Notes under the pieces: model-generated | What the model saw: only the letters and a program-made list of their open reading frames with translations | Databases searched by the model: none | Told to the model about the DNA's origin: nothing | In this document: positions 15,525-23,327 of the stretch, piece after piece | Layout: each line of letters begins with the position of its first letter | How positions within the stretch are numbered: position 1 is the stretch's first letter | Position numbers and translations under genes: made by a program | NCBI GenBank assembly: GCA_964520785.1 | Contig: CAZFQG010000043.1 | Span: 1 to 36,832 of the forward strand | Source of the DNA: CAZFQG01 sp964520785 | GTDB lineage: Bacteria > Planctomycetota > Planctomycetia > Pirellulales > Thermoguttaceae | DNA: 36,832 bases | Direction of reading: 5' to 3'

Positions 15525-16952
15525 TTACAGCAGCGGACTGAAGAGCCGCGCTACGTCCTCTCCTAGTCGTCGCCATCGGGGCCGTGATCGCCATTCGGCC
15601 ATGGTGAGCCTGTTGGCGAAGTGGAGGTAGTTCTCCTGTTCGCGGCGCAATTGCGCCGCGAACACCTCGCCGTAAAGGACAATGTTGATCTCGAAGTTGA
15701 GCGCGAAGGACCGGATGTCGAAATTGCTTGAACCGATCAGGGAGAGCGAGTCGTCGATCCGGATGGTCTTCGCGTGGAGCAGGCCCGGTTCGTAGAGAAA
15801 GACCTCCACCCCCTTCGACAGGAGCAAGTCGAAATAGGAACGCGACGCGGCGCCGACGAGAATCTGGTCGCAACGGCGCGGGACGATCACGGTAACTTCC
15901 ACCCCGCGGAGAACGGCCGTTTCCAGCGCTTGGAGCAATGCCTCGTCCGGCACGAGGTAGGGCGTGGTAATGGTGACCCCTTTTTCCGCGCGATGGATGG
16001 CCGCCACGACTAACCGCTGGTAGTTCTCGGTCTGATAGGTGGGACCGCTGGGAAGCGTCTGCACCGGAGTATCCCCCGCCGGTTCGATCGGCGGAAAGAT
16101 ATCGTCTCCCTCCGGCAGTTCGTTCGTCGTGAAGACCCAATCATTGAGGAATACCGCTTGCAGTTCCAGGAGAACCGGCCCGCGAAGACGCACGGTCATG
16201 TCGTGCCAGGCCAGGTCCTTGTGGCCGTAATCCGAGTTGACGATGTTCTGCGACCCGGTATAGCCCAGCCTGCCGTCGATGACCGCCAGCTTCCGGTGAT
16301 TCCTCAGGTCCATCCGCGCGAAACGACGACGGAAGATGCCCACCGGGAGCGCTTCTTGGACCTCCACCCCCCACTCTCGCATCCTGGAAGCGAGCGTCCT
16401 GAGCATCCGCTTGGAACCGACGGCATCGACGAGAACCCGGCACTTTACGCCCCGGACGACCGCCCTCCCCAGGGCCTTGGCGACCTGGCGGCCCGTTTCA
16501 TCGTCGGCGAAAATATAGAAAAGGAGGTGGACATGGTCCTTGGCCTCGTCGATGTCGGCGACAAGGCGGTCGATTACATCGTCCGTCTCGGTGAGAATTT
16601 CCGCCGAGTTCCCGATGGCGATCGGCATGTTCGTGAGCTTTTCCGTCAGCCGCATCGTCATGCGGTGCGTTTCAGGAAAGTCGGATACCAGGGTCAGCGG
16701 ATGCTCCAAAAACGCCTTCCGCGTGGCCTTCAACCGAGAGGATAACCGGCGGTACGCCTTGGTCCGGCGGACCGGGAGACGGTTCTCACCGAAGAGCCAG
16801 TAGACCGGAAGCGCAAGCCAGGGTTCAAAGAAGATGATCAGAAGCCACGCCGTCGCCGAGGCGGGGTTCTGGCGTCGCGACACCACGATCAGCATCACTA
16901 AGCGGATGAACCACTCGCTAATATAAAGTGTTTCCGTCCAAAACTCAGACAT
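15525..16952 (-). CDS. cls: Cardiolipin synthase (phospholipase D family)
   Basis: Integral membrane enzyme that joins two phosphatidylglycerol molecules into cardiolipin plus glycerol. With the ATG at 16952 it has 475 residues. Two N-terminal membrane segments (about 12-28 and 34-53, the latter with FFEPWLALPVYWLFGE) are followed by two HKD catalytic motifs: HRKLAVIDG at residue 219 with YTGSQN after it, and HAKTIRIDD at 393 with LIGSSNFD after it. This is the complete two-motif bacterial Cls layout. A longer frame reaching 17045 is open, but the sequence added is unlike the family. The gene converges on the end of the M56 gene with about 150 bases between. Glycerol released by Cls could feed the glycerol dehydrogenase encoded divergently next door, though nothing here proves a link. 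Confidence 0.93.
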   Translation of the reverse strand: MSEFWTETLYISEWFIRLVMLIVVSRRQNPASATAWLLIIFFEPWLALPVYWLFGENRLPVRRTKAYRRLSSRLKATRKAFLEHPLTLVSDFPETHRMTMRLTEKLTNMPIAIGNSAEILTETDDVIDRLVADIDEAKDHVHLLFYIFADDETGRQVAKALGRAVVRGVKCRVLVDAVGSKRMLRTLASRMREWGVEVQEALPVGIFRRRFARMDLRNHRKLAVIDGRLGYTGSQNIVNSDYGHKDLAWHDMTVRLRGPVLLELQAVFLNDWVFTTNELPEGDDIFPPIEPAGDTPVQTLPSGPTYQTENYQRLVVAAIHRAEKGVTITTPYLVPDEALLQALETAVLRGVEVTVIVPRRCDQILVGAASRSYFDLLLSKGVEVFLYEPGLLHAKTIRIDDSLSLIGSSNFDIRSFALNFEINIVLYGEVFAAQLRREQENYLHFANRLTMAEWRSRPRWRRLGEDVARLFSPLL

Positions 16953-17309
16953 CGCTCGCCGCCGGAAAAATGACAGTCGGTACCCCGATGGAAGAAGCCA
17001 ACCGAGGCGTCTTCGAAAGGATACCCCAAATTTGGGGGAAATCAAGATTTGGACTCCGCGCTAGAGAACGCGGTGGTCTCCCCAACACGTCATCCGGCGG
17101 TCCTCGCGACTTATCCGTATACGCCGAGCCCGCCGTCTTGGCAATTCTCGCGGAAACGCCCCACGGCGGCGGAGAATTTGGGTCTTTTCACAAAGAATTT
17201 GGTTCTTTTTCCCCGTCCGCGTACCTCCGCCCCTTTCTCGATCCGGAGCCGATCCGATACGATGGGGGGCACGGGGTGAGATGACAACACGCAAACAGAG
17301 GCGATAAGC
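16953..17309. promoter_or_regulatory. Divergent cls/gldA intergenic region with a palindrome and a direct repeat
   Basis: No gene is seen in these 357 bases. A perfect 14-base palindrome CCCCAAATTTGGGG lies at 17024-17037. Nearer gldA, AGAATTTGGGTCTTTT (17173-17188) is repeated as AGAATTTGGTTCTTTT (17194-17209), 15 of 16 bases identical and offset by 21 bases, two helical turns. Both look like regulator sites. No clear -35/-10 pair was identified. AGAGG about nine bases before the gldA ATG serves as ribosome-binding site. Confidence 0.45.
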
Positions 17310-18422
17310 ATGAAGAAGATATTGATCACGCCGCGTCGTTATGTGCAGGGCCCCGGAGTCCTGGACGAACTGGGAGCGTCCGTGAAGCCCTTCGGCGAAA
17401 AGGCGGTTATCCTGTGGGATAAACTCGTCAAGCGTCTTTTCGGAGAGACCGTCCTGGCGAGTTTTCGCGAGGCCGGCGTGGAGGCGGTGGAAGTCGAATT
17501 CCCCGGCGAGGCCACTCTCGCGGAACGTTCGCGGGTCGCGCAAATCGCCGCCGAGGTGAAAGCCGCCGCGATCGTCGCCCTGGGGGGTGGAAAGGTACTC
17601 GACGTCGCCAAAGGGGCCGCGAACGATGCCAAGACGGCGATGGTCTCCTGCCCCACGATCGCCTCGACCGATTCCCCCACGAGCGCCTGTTCCGTTTGGT
17701 ATGACGAGGAGGGGAATTACGTCGGGTTCGACTGCTGGCCGTTCAACCCGGACCTCGTCCTGGTCGATACGCGGGTCATCGCGGGCGCCCCGGTTCGGAC
17801 GTTCGTCGCCGGGATGGGAGACGCCCTGGCGACCTGGCTGGAGGCGGAGGCGGTCTACAAGTCCCGTTCGCTGAACTTCGCCGGCGGCCACACAACCATG
17901 GCGGCAATGACGCTGGCGAGTCTCTGTTTCGAGACGATCCTCGACTTCGGACGCGAGGCGAAGCGCGACGTCGAGCGGCACCTGGTTACGCCGGCGGTCG
18001 AGAAGGTCGTCGAGGCGAACGTGCTCCATTCCGGCATCGGCTTCGAAAGCGTGGGCCTGGCCTGCGCGCACGACGTGGGCAATTTTCTGTCGAATTTCCA
18101 CGAGTGCCACGAAAAGGGGTTGATGCACGGCGACAAGGTGGCCTTCGGAATCCTCACTCAGCTCTGCCTGGATGAAGAAACCGATCTCGAACTGAAGCGG
18201 ACGGTGACCGATTTCCTCATCGATGTCGGTCTGCCGGTCACGTTGGCCGATCTGGGCCTGGACGGGCTGCCGAAGGAGCGGCTCGATGCAATCGGCACCT
18301 TCTGCGCCGCGGAAGGGTCGCTCACCCGCAACCATCGTTTTCCCATTACCCCGGAGGCGGTCGTAGACGCCCTCTTCTCGGCGGACGCTTACGGCACAAA
18401 ACGGAAGCGGCAGTGTTCCTAG
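17310..18422 (+). CDS. gldA: Glycerol dehydrogenase (NAD-dependent, iron-containing ADH superfamily)
   Basis: Zinc-dependent oxidation of glycerol to dihydroxyacetone with NAD+, cytoplasmic. The 370-residue length is normal for GldA. The NAD-binding loop is ALGGGKVLDVAKG (about 90-102). STDSPTSACSVWY (119-131) matches the GldA form of the substrate loop. Metal ligands are expected at Asp 171 (VAGMGDALATWLEAE), His 254 (CAHDVGN) and His 273 (MHGDKVAFG), close to the Asp-His-His set of characterised glycerol dehydrogenases. The GldA-type substrate loop and FVAGMGDALATW make it closer to GldA than to glycerol-1-phosphate dehydrogenase, but substrate cannot be proven from sequence. It stands alone, preceded by repeats that may be operators, and converges with the cyclo-ligase gene 30 bases away. 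Confidence 0.88.
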   Translation: MKKILITPRRYVQGPGVLDELGASVKPFGEKAVILWDKLVKRLFGETVLASFREAGVEAVEVEFPGEATLAERSRVAQIAAEVKAAAIVALGGGKVLDVAKGAANDAKTAMVSCPTIASTDSPTSACSVWYDEEGNYVGFDCWPFNPDLVLVDTRVIAGAPVRTFVAGMGDALATWLEAEAVYKSRSLNFAGGHTTMAAMTLASLCFETILDFGREAKRDVERHLVTPAVEKVVEANVLHSGIGFESVGLACAHDVGNFLSNFHECHEKGLMHGDKVAFGILTQLCLDEETDLELKRTVTDFLIDVGLPVTLADLGLDGLPKERLDAIGTFCAAEGSLTRNHRFPITPEAVVDALFSADAYGTKRKRQCS

Positions 18423-18426
18423 CTCG

Positions 18427-18463
18427 CGAAGTCATCACGCGCATGGTGATCTCAGTGACTTCG
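18427..18463. terminator. Hairpin between the convergent gldA and cyclo-ligase genes
   Basis: CGAAGTCATCAC (18427-18438) pairs with GTGA (18446-18449) and TGACTTCG (18456-18463) with a short interior bulge. It lies a few bases after the gldA stop and covers the stop of the cyclo-ligase gene. No T-run follows on either strand, so it may be a weak or factor-dependent bidirectional terminator. Confidence 0.4.
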
Positions 18464-19066
18464 GGTTCGTGCGCCCGCCTCGAAAGGAAGAACCCCGGAC
18501 TCGGTGATTACGAGATCGACCGGTTGGTCGTGGGGTTCCGTGGGGATTCGTTCGGCGATTTGGCAATCGAACGCAAGTCCGATCGCCGGAGTAGTCTCAG
18601 GGACGTTCAGTAGGAAGTGGTCGTAGTAGGCTTTGCCATAACCCAGCCGGTTTCCATGCCGGTCGAAGCCGACGCCGGGAACGAGGACGATGTCCACTTC
18701 CTCCGGGAAAACGCGACGCCCGGCGTCGGATCTCCACTCGGCCGCCGGTTCCAGGACGTGGAACACGCCCGGGACGAGTTCCGTGAGCGATTCGACGCGG
18801 AAGAGTTCGAGTCCGTCGGCGCGGCAATAGGGTATGACGAGCCTGTTGGGGGGGCTCATGGCCCATTGGACGACGTGTTCCGTCCGAACTTCTTCCGGCA
18901 ATTGGAGATAGGCCATGATGGTCCGGGCCGTCCGAAAGGCCGGAAGCGTTTGGAGGTGGTCCCAAATCCGCTCGCTCCGCGAGTCTTTCTCCTCAAGCGA
19001 TTTGCGGCGCAGACGCAACGTCTCGCGAAGACGGGCCTTTTCGACTTTGGTTGATGAATTTGGCAT
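18452..19066 (-). CDS. ygfA: 5-formyltetrahydrofolate cyclo-ligase
   Basis: ATP-dependent conversion of 5-formyl-THF to 5,10-methenyl-THF, returning the storage or by-product folate to the one-carbon pool; cytoplasmic. The 204-residue protein has the usual length. Landmarks are an N-terminal Arg/Lys-rich helix (KARLRETLRLRRKSL), the substrate region AYLQLPEEVRTE, and the signature VPGVGFDRHGNRLGYGKAYYD with the glycine-rich loop that binds the phosphate. IGLAFDCQ and LVITESGV close the fold. The ATG at 19066 gives a standard N-terminus. Divergent from the OleA-like gene with only 63 bases between the two starts. Confidence 0.92.
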   Translation of the reverse strand: MPNSSTKVEKARLRETLRLRRKSLEEKDSRSERIWDHLQTLPAFRTARTIMAYLQLPEEVRTEHVVQWAMSPPNRLVIPYCRADGLELFRVESLTELVPGVFHVLEPAAEWRSDAGRRVFPEEVDIVLVPGVGFDRHGNRLGYGKAYYDHFLLNVPETTPAIGLAFDCQIAERIPTEPHDQPVDLVITESGVLPFEAGARTRSH

Positions 19067-19081
19067 TCAAGATGCTATAAT
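19051..19081 (+). promoter_or_regulatory. Possible promoter of the OleA-like gene
   Basis: A perfect TATAAT at 19076-19081 lies 49 bases before the start at 19130. The best -35 candidate is TTGATG at 19051-19056, which leaves a long 19-base spacer and lies within the first codons of the divergent cyclo-ligase gene. Confidence 0.35.
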
Positions 19082-19129
19082 CGGCTTTTTGTTTGTTTTC
19101 AAGCCCAAAAAGTGGTATTCTTCGCATTG

Positions 19130-20209
19130 ATGCTTTACAAAAACGTCTGTATTGAGGGATTCACCTACCATCTGCCGGACGATGTCATTACTTCCGACGA
19201 GATCGAGCGCCGGCTGGCCCCCCTCTATTCGCGGTTGAAGCTGCCGGAGGGGCGGCTGGAACTGATCACCAGCGTCCGTCGGAGACACCTCTGGCCGGAA
19301 GGGACGATGCCCGGCGAGGTCAGCGCCAAGACGGTTCGCAAGGCGCTCGGCGAGGCGGGAGTCGACCCGGAAAAGGTTGGCTGCCTGGTGCATGGATCGG
19401 TCTGCCGCGACTATCTGGAGCCGGCGACGGCCTGTGGGGTTCACCGCGCGGCGGGGCTGCCGGACGGCTGTCTGGTGTACGACGTCTCCAACGCGTGCCT
19501 TGGGCTGCTCAACGGGATGGTCCAAATCGCCAACATGATCGAGCTGGGGCAGATCGAGGCGGGCGTGGCGGTCGGAACCGAGAACAGCCGCCCCCTCCTG
19601 GAGACGACGATCCAGCGGCTCAACGCGGATACTTCGTTCACGCGGAAGGACATCAAGCGGGTGATCGCCTCGCTGACGATCGGCTCGGCGAGCGCGGCGG
19701 TCGTCCTGTGCCATAAAGATATCAGTCGCAAGGGCAATCGACTGCTCGGCGGAACGGCCCTTTCCAATACCGCCTTCTGCCATCTGTGCCGCAGCGACGA
19801 GTCGGACGCGGCCGGTTCCGGGATGGAACCGCTAATGTGGACTGATTCCGAGACGCTCATGCGCGAAGGGATCGCCCTGGCTCAAAGGGCCTTCGACCGG
19901 TTCCTGACGGAATTGGGCTGGACAAGGCAGGACATCGCGAGGACCTTCTGCCACCAGGTGGGCAAGACGCACTCGAAGCTCCTCTTCGAGTCGCTCGGGG
20001 TGGACCCGGCGGTCGATTTCAGCACGGTCGAAACGCTGGGGAACACGGGGTCGGCCGCTCTCCCGTCGGCGGCAGCGCTGGGCATCGAACAAGGGGCCGT
20101 CCGCCCCGGCGACAACGTCGCCCTTCTAGGAATCGGCTCCGGCATCAACGTCTTGATGTTGGGGGCAAGGTGGGGTGGCGATGAGCGGCGGGGCGAGGCT
20201 ACCGATTGA
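19130..20209 (+). CDS. oleA: OleA/FabH-like thiolase-fold condensing enzyme
   Basis: 359 residues of the thiolase superfamily. The catalytic triad is Cys 123 (VSNACLGLLNGM), His 275 (CHQVGKTHS) and Asn 305 (GNTGSAALP). Several stretches are closer to OleA, the enzyme that joins two fatty acyl-CoAs head to head in long-chain olefin synthesis, than to FabH: the start MLYKNVCIEG, CRDYLEPATA, the downstream LCRSD, HSKLLFESLGVDPA and ALLGIGSGIN. ATG at 19130 is chosen over an earlier in-frame start because it matches the OleA N-terminus; no good ribosome-binding site is visible. No oleB, oleC or oleD partner is in the window, so its product cannot be assigned; a 3-oxoacyl-ACP synthase III role remains possible. 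Its last 11 bases overlap the convergent sensor kinase gene. Confidence 0.75.
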   Translation: MLYKNVCIEGFTYHLPDDVITSDEIERRLAPLYSRLKLPEGRLELITSVRRRHLWPEGTMPGEVSAKTVRKALGEAGVDPEKVGCLVHGSVCRDYLEPATACGVHRAAGLPDGCLVYDVSNACLGLLNGMVQIANMIELGQIEAGVAVGTENSRPLLETTIQRLNADTSFTRKDIKRVIASLTIGSASAAVVLCHKDISRKGNRLLGGTALSNTAFCHLCRSDESDAAGSGMEPLMWTDSETLMREGIALAQRAFDRFLTELGWTRQDIARTFCHQVGKTHSKLLFESLGVDPAVDFSTVETLGNTGSAALPSAAALGIEQGAVRPGDNVALLGIGSGINVLMLGARWGGDERRGEATD

Positions 20210-21632
20210 GCAGAGGTAGCGTGATCTTCAGCCGCGTGCCTTCGCCGGGATTGCTCCGGATGACGGCCCTCCCCCCGAAGACGCGAGCACGATGACGGAT
20301 GCCCTCGAGACCGAATCGGGTTTCTTCGACGGCGTCGACGTCGAAGCCGACGCCTCGGTCTTCGATGAGGATATGGAGATACCCTTTCTGCTCGAAGACG
20401 TCCAACCGGGCGCGGTCGCTCTTGCTGTGGAGCATGGCGTTGGTGAGTCCCTCCTGGACGATGCGATAAACGGTGGTCTCCAGCGGCCCGGCCAGGTCTT
20501 TCGTTTCGATATTCCAGGAGGAGTCGACCGCCATGCCGGAACGGGCTTCGATCTCCTGCACGAGGTTTTCCAGGGCCGTCTTCAGGCCGAATTCGTCGAG
20601 GACCGAAGGGCGAAGTCCCCGCATCACGCGGCGCGCGTCGGCCATGGCGTCTTGCAGCATTTCTCGGATCGAACGAAGAAGATCGATTTCCTTTGGACGG
20701 AGTTTTTCGATTCCCTGGAATAGGGATTCGAGGCTCATTAAAGCGGCGGTGAGTGGTTGCGCAACGCCGTCGTGGATTTCGTACGCGACGAGTTTGCGTT
20801 CGCGCTCCTGCATCTCGAGCATTCGTCGCAGGCGGTCATGCCCCGAATCGATCACTTTTTGCGCTTTCCGGTGGTCGGTAACGTTGCTGCAAATGACCAT
20901 GATAGTCCGCTCCCCTCCCAGGGCCGTCATGGGCACGAACCGGCACAGCCAGTGATGGCCGTGAATGCTCTCGATCTCGATTTGCTGAACGGTACCCGTC
21001 CTGCGCGCCTTGCGGAAGACCTTGTTTGCCTCCTCTCGCTGGCGCGGAACGACGTGCGTAAGGGCCTTCGTTCCGGGGAGGGTTTCGGCCGAGACGGCGT
21101 CGGTGGAGCGGTTCGCGTAGAGAATGCGTCCCTCCCAATCGAAGACCATGACCATATCGGGAGTGTTTTCGATCAGACTCCGGTAGCGTGCCTCGGATTT
21201 CCGCAAGGATTCTTGGGCGAGGGTCCAGGAGGTGATATCGCGGACCGTGTCGATACCCCACCATTCGCCGTCGACCTTGACGGCGGCGACGGCGACGGCC
21301 GCCGGAAACTCCCTGCCGTCCTTGCGGCGCAAACGGACCTCTATCGTGAAGTTGGGCCGTTTGGTTGTCCCTAGCTCCGCGAATCGCTCGCGGAATTCGG
21401 CGCGCGCCCCCTCCACGTCCACGAAGAGATCCGAAACCGGCCGACCGACGATCTCGTCCGGTTCGTATCCGAAGCATTCCTTCGAAGCTTCGTTCCAAAA
21501 CGCGACCCGTGACCGGGAATCGACGACGACGACCGAATCCGGAAAGGAATTGGCCAGCCGGCAAAGCTTGGTCAATTCAATCTTGAAATGCCGGTCTCCT
21601 TCGAAAAGCGACCGGGGTAGGTACGTACTCAT
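20199..21632 (-). CDS. PAS-PAS sensor histidine kinase (NarL-type HisKA_3)
   Basis: A 477-residue soluble sensor kinase with no membrane segment. The first PAS domain covers about residues 25-145 (VVVVDSRSRVAFWNEAS, GYEPDEIVG, DGREFP). The second covers about 150-270 (NTPDMVMVFDWEGRILYAN). The dimerisation and phosphotransfer region has ERERKLVAYEIHDGVAQPL, with the phospho-accepting His at 287. The ATPase domain has YRIVQEGLTNAMLHS, IEDRGVGFD and GLEGIRHRA. Kinases of this type normally signal to a LuxR/NarL-type response regulator, but none is encoded nearby. I chose the ATG at 21632 because it overlaps the znuB stop as ATGA; an ATG at 21644 is also open. Its place as the fourth gene of a zinc-uptake operon is unusual. 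Confidence 0.9.
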   Translation of the reverse strand: MSTYLPRSLFEGDRHFKIELTKLCRLANSFPDSVVVVDSRSRVAFWNEASKECFGYEPDEIVGRPVSDLFVDVEGARAEFRERFAELGTTKRPNFTIEVRLRRKDGREFPAAVAVAAVKVDGEWWGIDTVRDITSWTLAQESLRKSEARYRSLIENTPDMVMVFDWEGRILYANRSTDAVSAETLPGTKALTHVVPRQREEANKVFRKARRTGTVQQIEIESIHGHHWLCRFVPMTALGGERTIMVICSNVTDHRKAQKVIDSGHDRLRRMLEMQERERKLVAYEIHDGVAQPLTAALMSLESLFQGIEKLRPKEIDLLRSIREMLQDAMADARRVMRGLRPSVLDEFGLKTALENLVQEIEARSGMAVDSSWNIETKDLAGPLETTVYRIVQEGLTNAMLHSKSDRARLDVFEQKGYLHILIEDRGVGFDVDAVEETRFGLEGIRHRARVFGGRAVIRSNPGEGTRLKITLPLLNR

Positions 21633-22480
21633 GGAATTGCCCATTTAACGAGGTTCTTCACCAATACCCCTCCGGCATACGCCGCGACCGCCAGTATGAC
21701 CACGACCGGGCCGCACGGCCAGTTCAACGGGTACGCGACGGTCAACCCGGCGACGACCGTCACCGCGCACAAGACCACCGCGAAAAGCGCCATTTGCCAC
21801 AGGCGCCGGGCGAACAGACCCGCCGTCGCCGCCGGCAACGTCAGAAGGGCAATCGCCATGATAATGCCTACGAGCCGAACGAGCAAGACGACCGTGACCG
21901 CGGTCAGTACGAGAAGGAGCAAGTAATAAAACCGGACATGGATGCCCCTGGCCTCGGCGAACGGTTCATCGAAACTGACGGCGAGAAACTTGGGATAGAA
22001 CGCCACCGCGGTCGCGACGACGATCAAATCCAAGACACCAACCCAGACGAGATCGGCCTTCGACACGAGAACGATGTTGCCGAAAAGGTAACTGGTCGCG
22101 TCGACGGAGACGGGAAGCCGATCCATCAGGACGAATCCGGCCGCCATCCCCAGGGCCCAGACCGCGCCGATGGCCGTGTCTTCGCGCCCGCTGCCGTAAA
22201 TCCCGACCAGCCCGATCACGAGAGCCGAGCCGACGGCGACGAGGGCCGCCCCGAGCATCGGGTCGAACCACGCAATCCCCCAAACCTGCTGGAGAAACAG
22301 GGCCGCGCCGATTCCCCCCAATGCGGAGTGAGATATTCCCCCGGCAAGGTAACTTACGCGTCGCGTGACGACGTAGGAGCCGACCACGCCGAAAGCGATA
22401 CTGGCGAGAAGTCCGCCGATGAGCGCATATCGCAAGAACGGGAAATCGGGGTCGATCAGTGCCTGCCAGAAATCAGCCAT
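21629..22480 (-). CDS. znuB: Metal (zinc) ABC transporter permease
   Basis: Membrane-spanning subunit of a zinc or manganese importer of the ABC-3 family, 283 residues with about eight hydrophobic segments. Family landmarks are VVTRRVSYLAGGISHSALGG near residues 37-56, VGLVGIYG-type glycine-rich loops, and AIALLTLPAATAGLFARR in the C-terminal third, the cytoplasmic loop that contacts the ATPase. The ATG at 22480 gives a short standard N-terminus and overlaps the end of znuC by eight bases; the frame is open to 22513 but the extra residues are Arg-rich and unlike the family. Metal preference is taken from the His-rich binding protein encoded with it. Confidence 0.9.
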   Translation of the reverse strand: MADFWQALIDPDFPFLRYALIGGLLASIAFGVVGSYVVTRRVSYLAGGISHSALGGIGAALFLQQVWGIAWFDPMLGAALVAVGSALVIGLVGIYGSGREDTAIGAVWALGMAAGFVLMDRLPVSVDATSYLFGNIVLVSKADLVWVGVLDLIVVATAVAFYPKFLAVSFDEPFAEARGIHVRFYYLLLLVLTAVTVVLLVRLVGIIMAIALLTLPAATAGLFARRLWQMALFAVVLCAVTVVAGLTVAYPLNWPCGPVVVILAVAAYAGGVLVKNLVKWAIP

Positions 22481-23327
22481 CGGACGACGCCTTCGGATTG
22501 ATGTGCGAGTCATGCCGGACCACGCGGACGTTGGACTCGTAGAGGTCTTGGAGCATGGCCCCGTCGAGTTCCGCCGTTTCGTGCATTACGACGCGCCGAT
22601 TGACGCACAGGGCCTTCTTCGTCGTCTCGCCGACGAACCCCAGATCGTGCGAGACGCAAATGACCGTCATTCTGGAGTTCAACCGGCGAAGCAGCTCCGC
22701 GATACGCCGCTCTCCCTTACTATCGACGTTGGCCGTCGGTTCGTCCAATAACAGGAGTTCCGGCTTGGAGCAGAGGGCCCTGGCAATCATCACCCGCTGC
22801 CGCTGGCCCCCGGAAAGAGCGGTCAACGATCGCCGTCGGTAAGAATTCATCTCAACTTCATCCAGCGCCTCCGCCGCGGCATGCCGATCCTCGTGGGTGG
22901 CCCACCCCAGAAGTCCCTTCAGCCCGGGGGTACCCAACCGACCCATGAGGACGACATCCATCACCGTAATGGGAAACGCCGGGTCGTAGTGAACGTGCTG
23001 CGGGACGTAGCCGATACGCCGCCGTGCCTGCCGAGGAGACCGATCCAAGACACGGATTTCCCCGCGTTGGGGCGTTTCCAGCCCCAGAAGGAGCCGCAGA
23101 AGCGTCGTCTTGCCCCCCCCGTTGGGTCCGACGACCGAAACGATTTCGTTCCTTTCGATACGGAATGATACATCCTCCAGCACCGGGGATTCGGTGTATC
23201 GGAAGCTTACATCGCGAACGCTCACGGCCGGAATTTCGCTCAAGGGTCGGGGGTCCTCTTCACATAATACGGACCTGCCGGATTCCCTCGCGCCGCGGCT
23301 CCGGAAGGACTTCGCGGGCCGGTTCAA
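22473..23327 (-). CDS. znuC: Metal (zinc) ABC transporter ATPase
   Basis: Cytoplasmic ATPase subunit of the importer. Walker A is GPNGGGKTT, the Q-loop region VPQHVHYDPAFPITV is typical of ZnuC/MntA-type ATPases, the ABC signature is LSGGQRQR, Walker B is LLLLDEPTANVD and the H-loop is VSHD. The start is uncertain: the TTG at 23327 overlaps the znuA stop as TTGA and gives a 284-residue protein with about 33 residues before the ATPase fold, while a GTG at 23225 begins at the first beta strand (VSVRDVSFRY). Neither has a good ribosome-binding site, which fits translational coupling. Gene order is binding protein, ATPase, permease. Confidence 0.9.
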   Translation of the reverse strand: MNRPAKSFRSRGARESGRSVLCEEDPRPLSEIPAVSVRDVSFRYTESPVLEDVSFRIERNEIVSVVGPNGGGKTTLLRLLLGLETPQRGEIRVLDRSPRQARRRIGYVPQHVHYDPAFPITVMDVVLMGRLGTPGLKGLLGWATHEDRHAAAEALDEVEMNSYRRRSLTALSGGQRQRVMIARALCSKPELLLLDEPTANVDSKGERRIAELLRRLNSRMTVICVSHDLGFVGETTKKALCVNRRVVMHETAELDGAMLQDLYESNVRVVRHDSHINPKASSDG

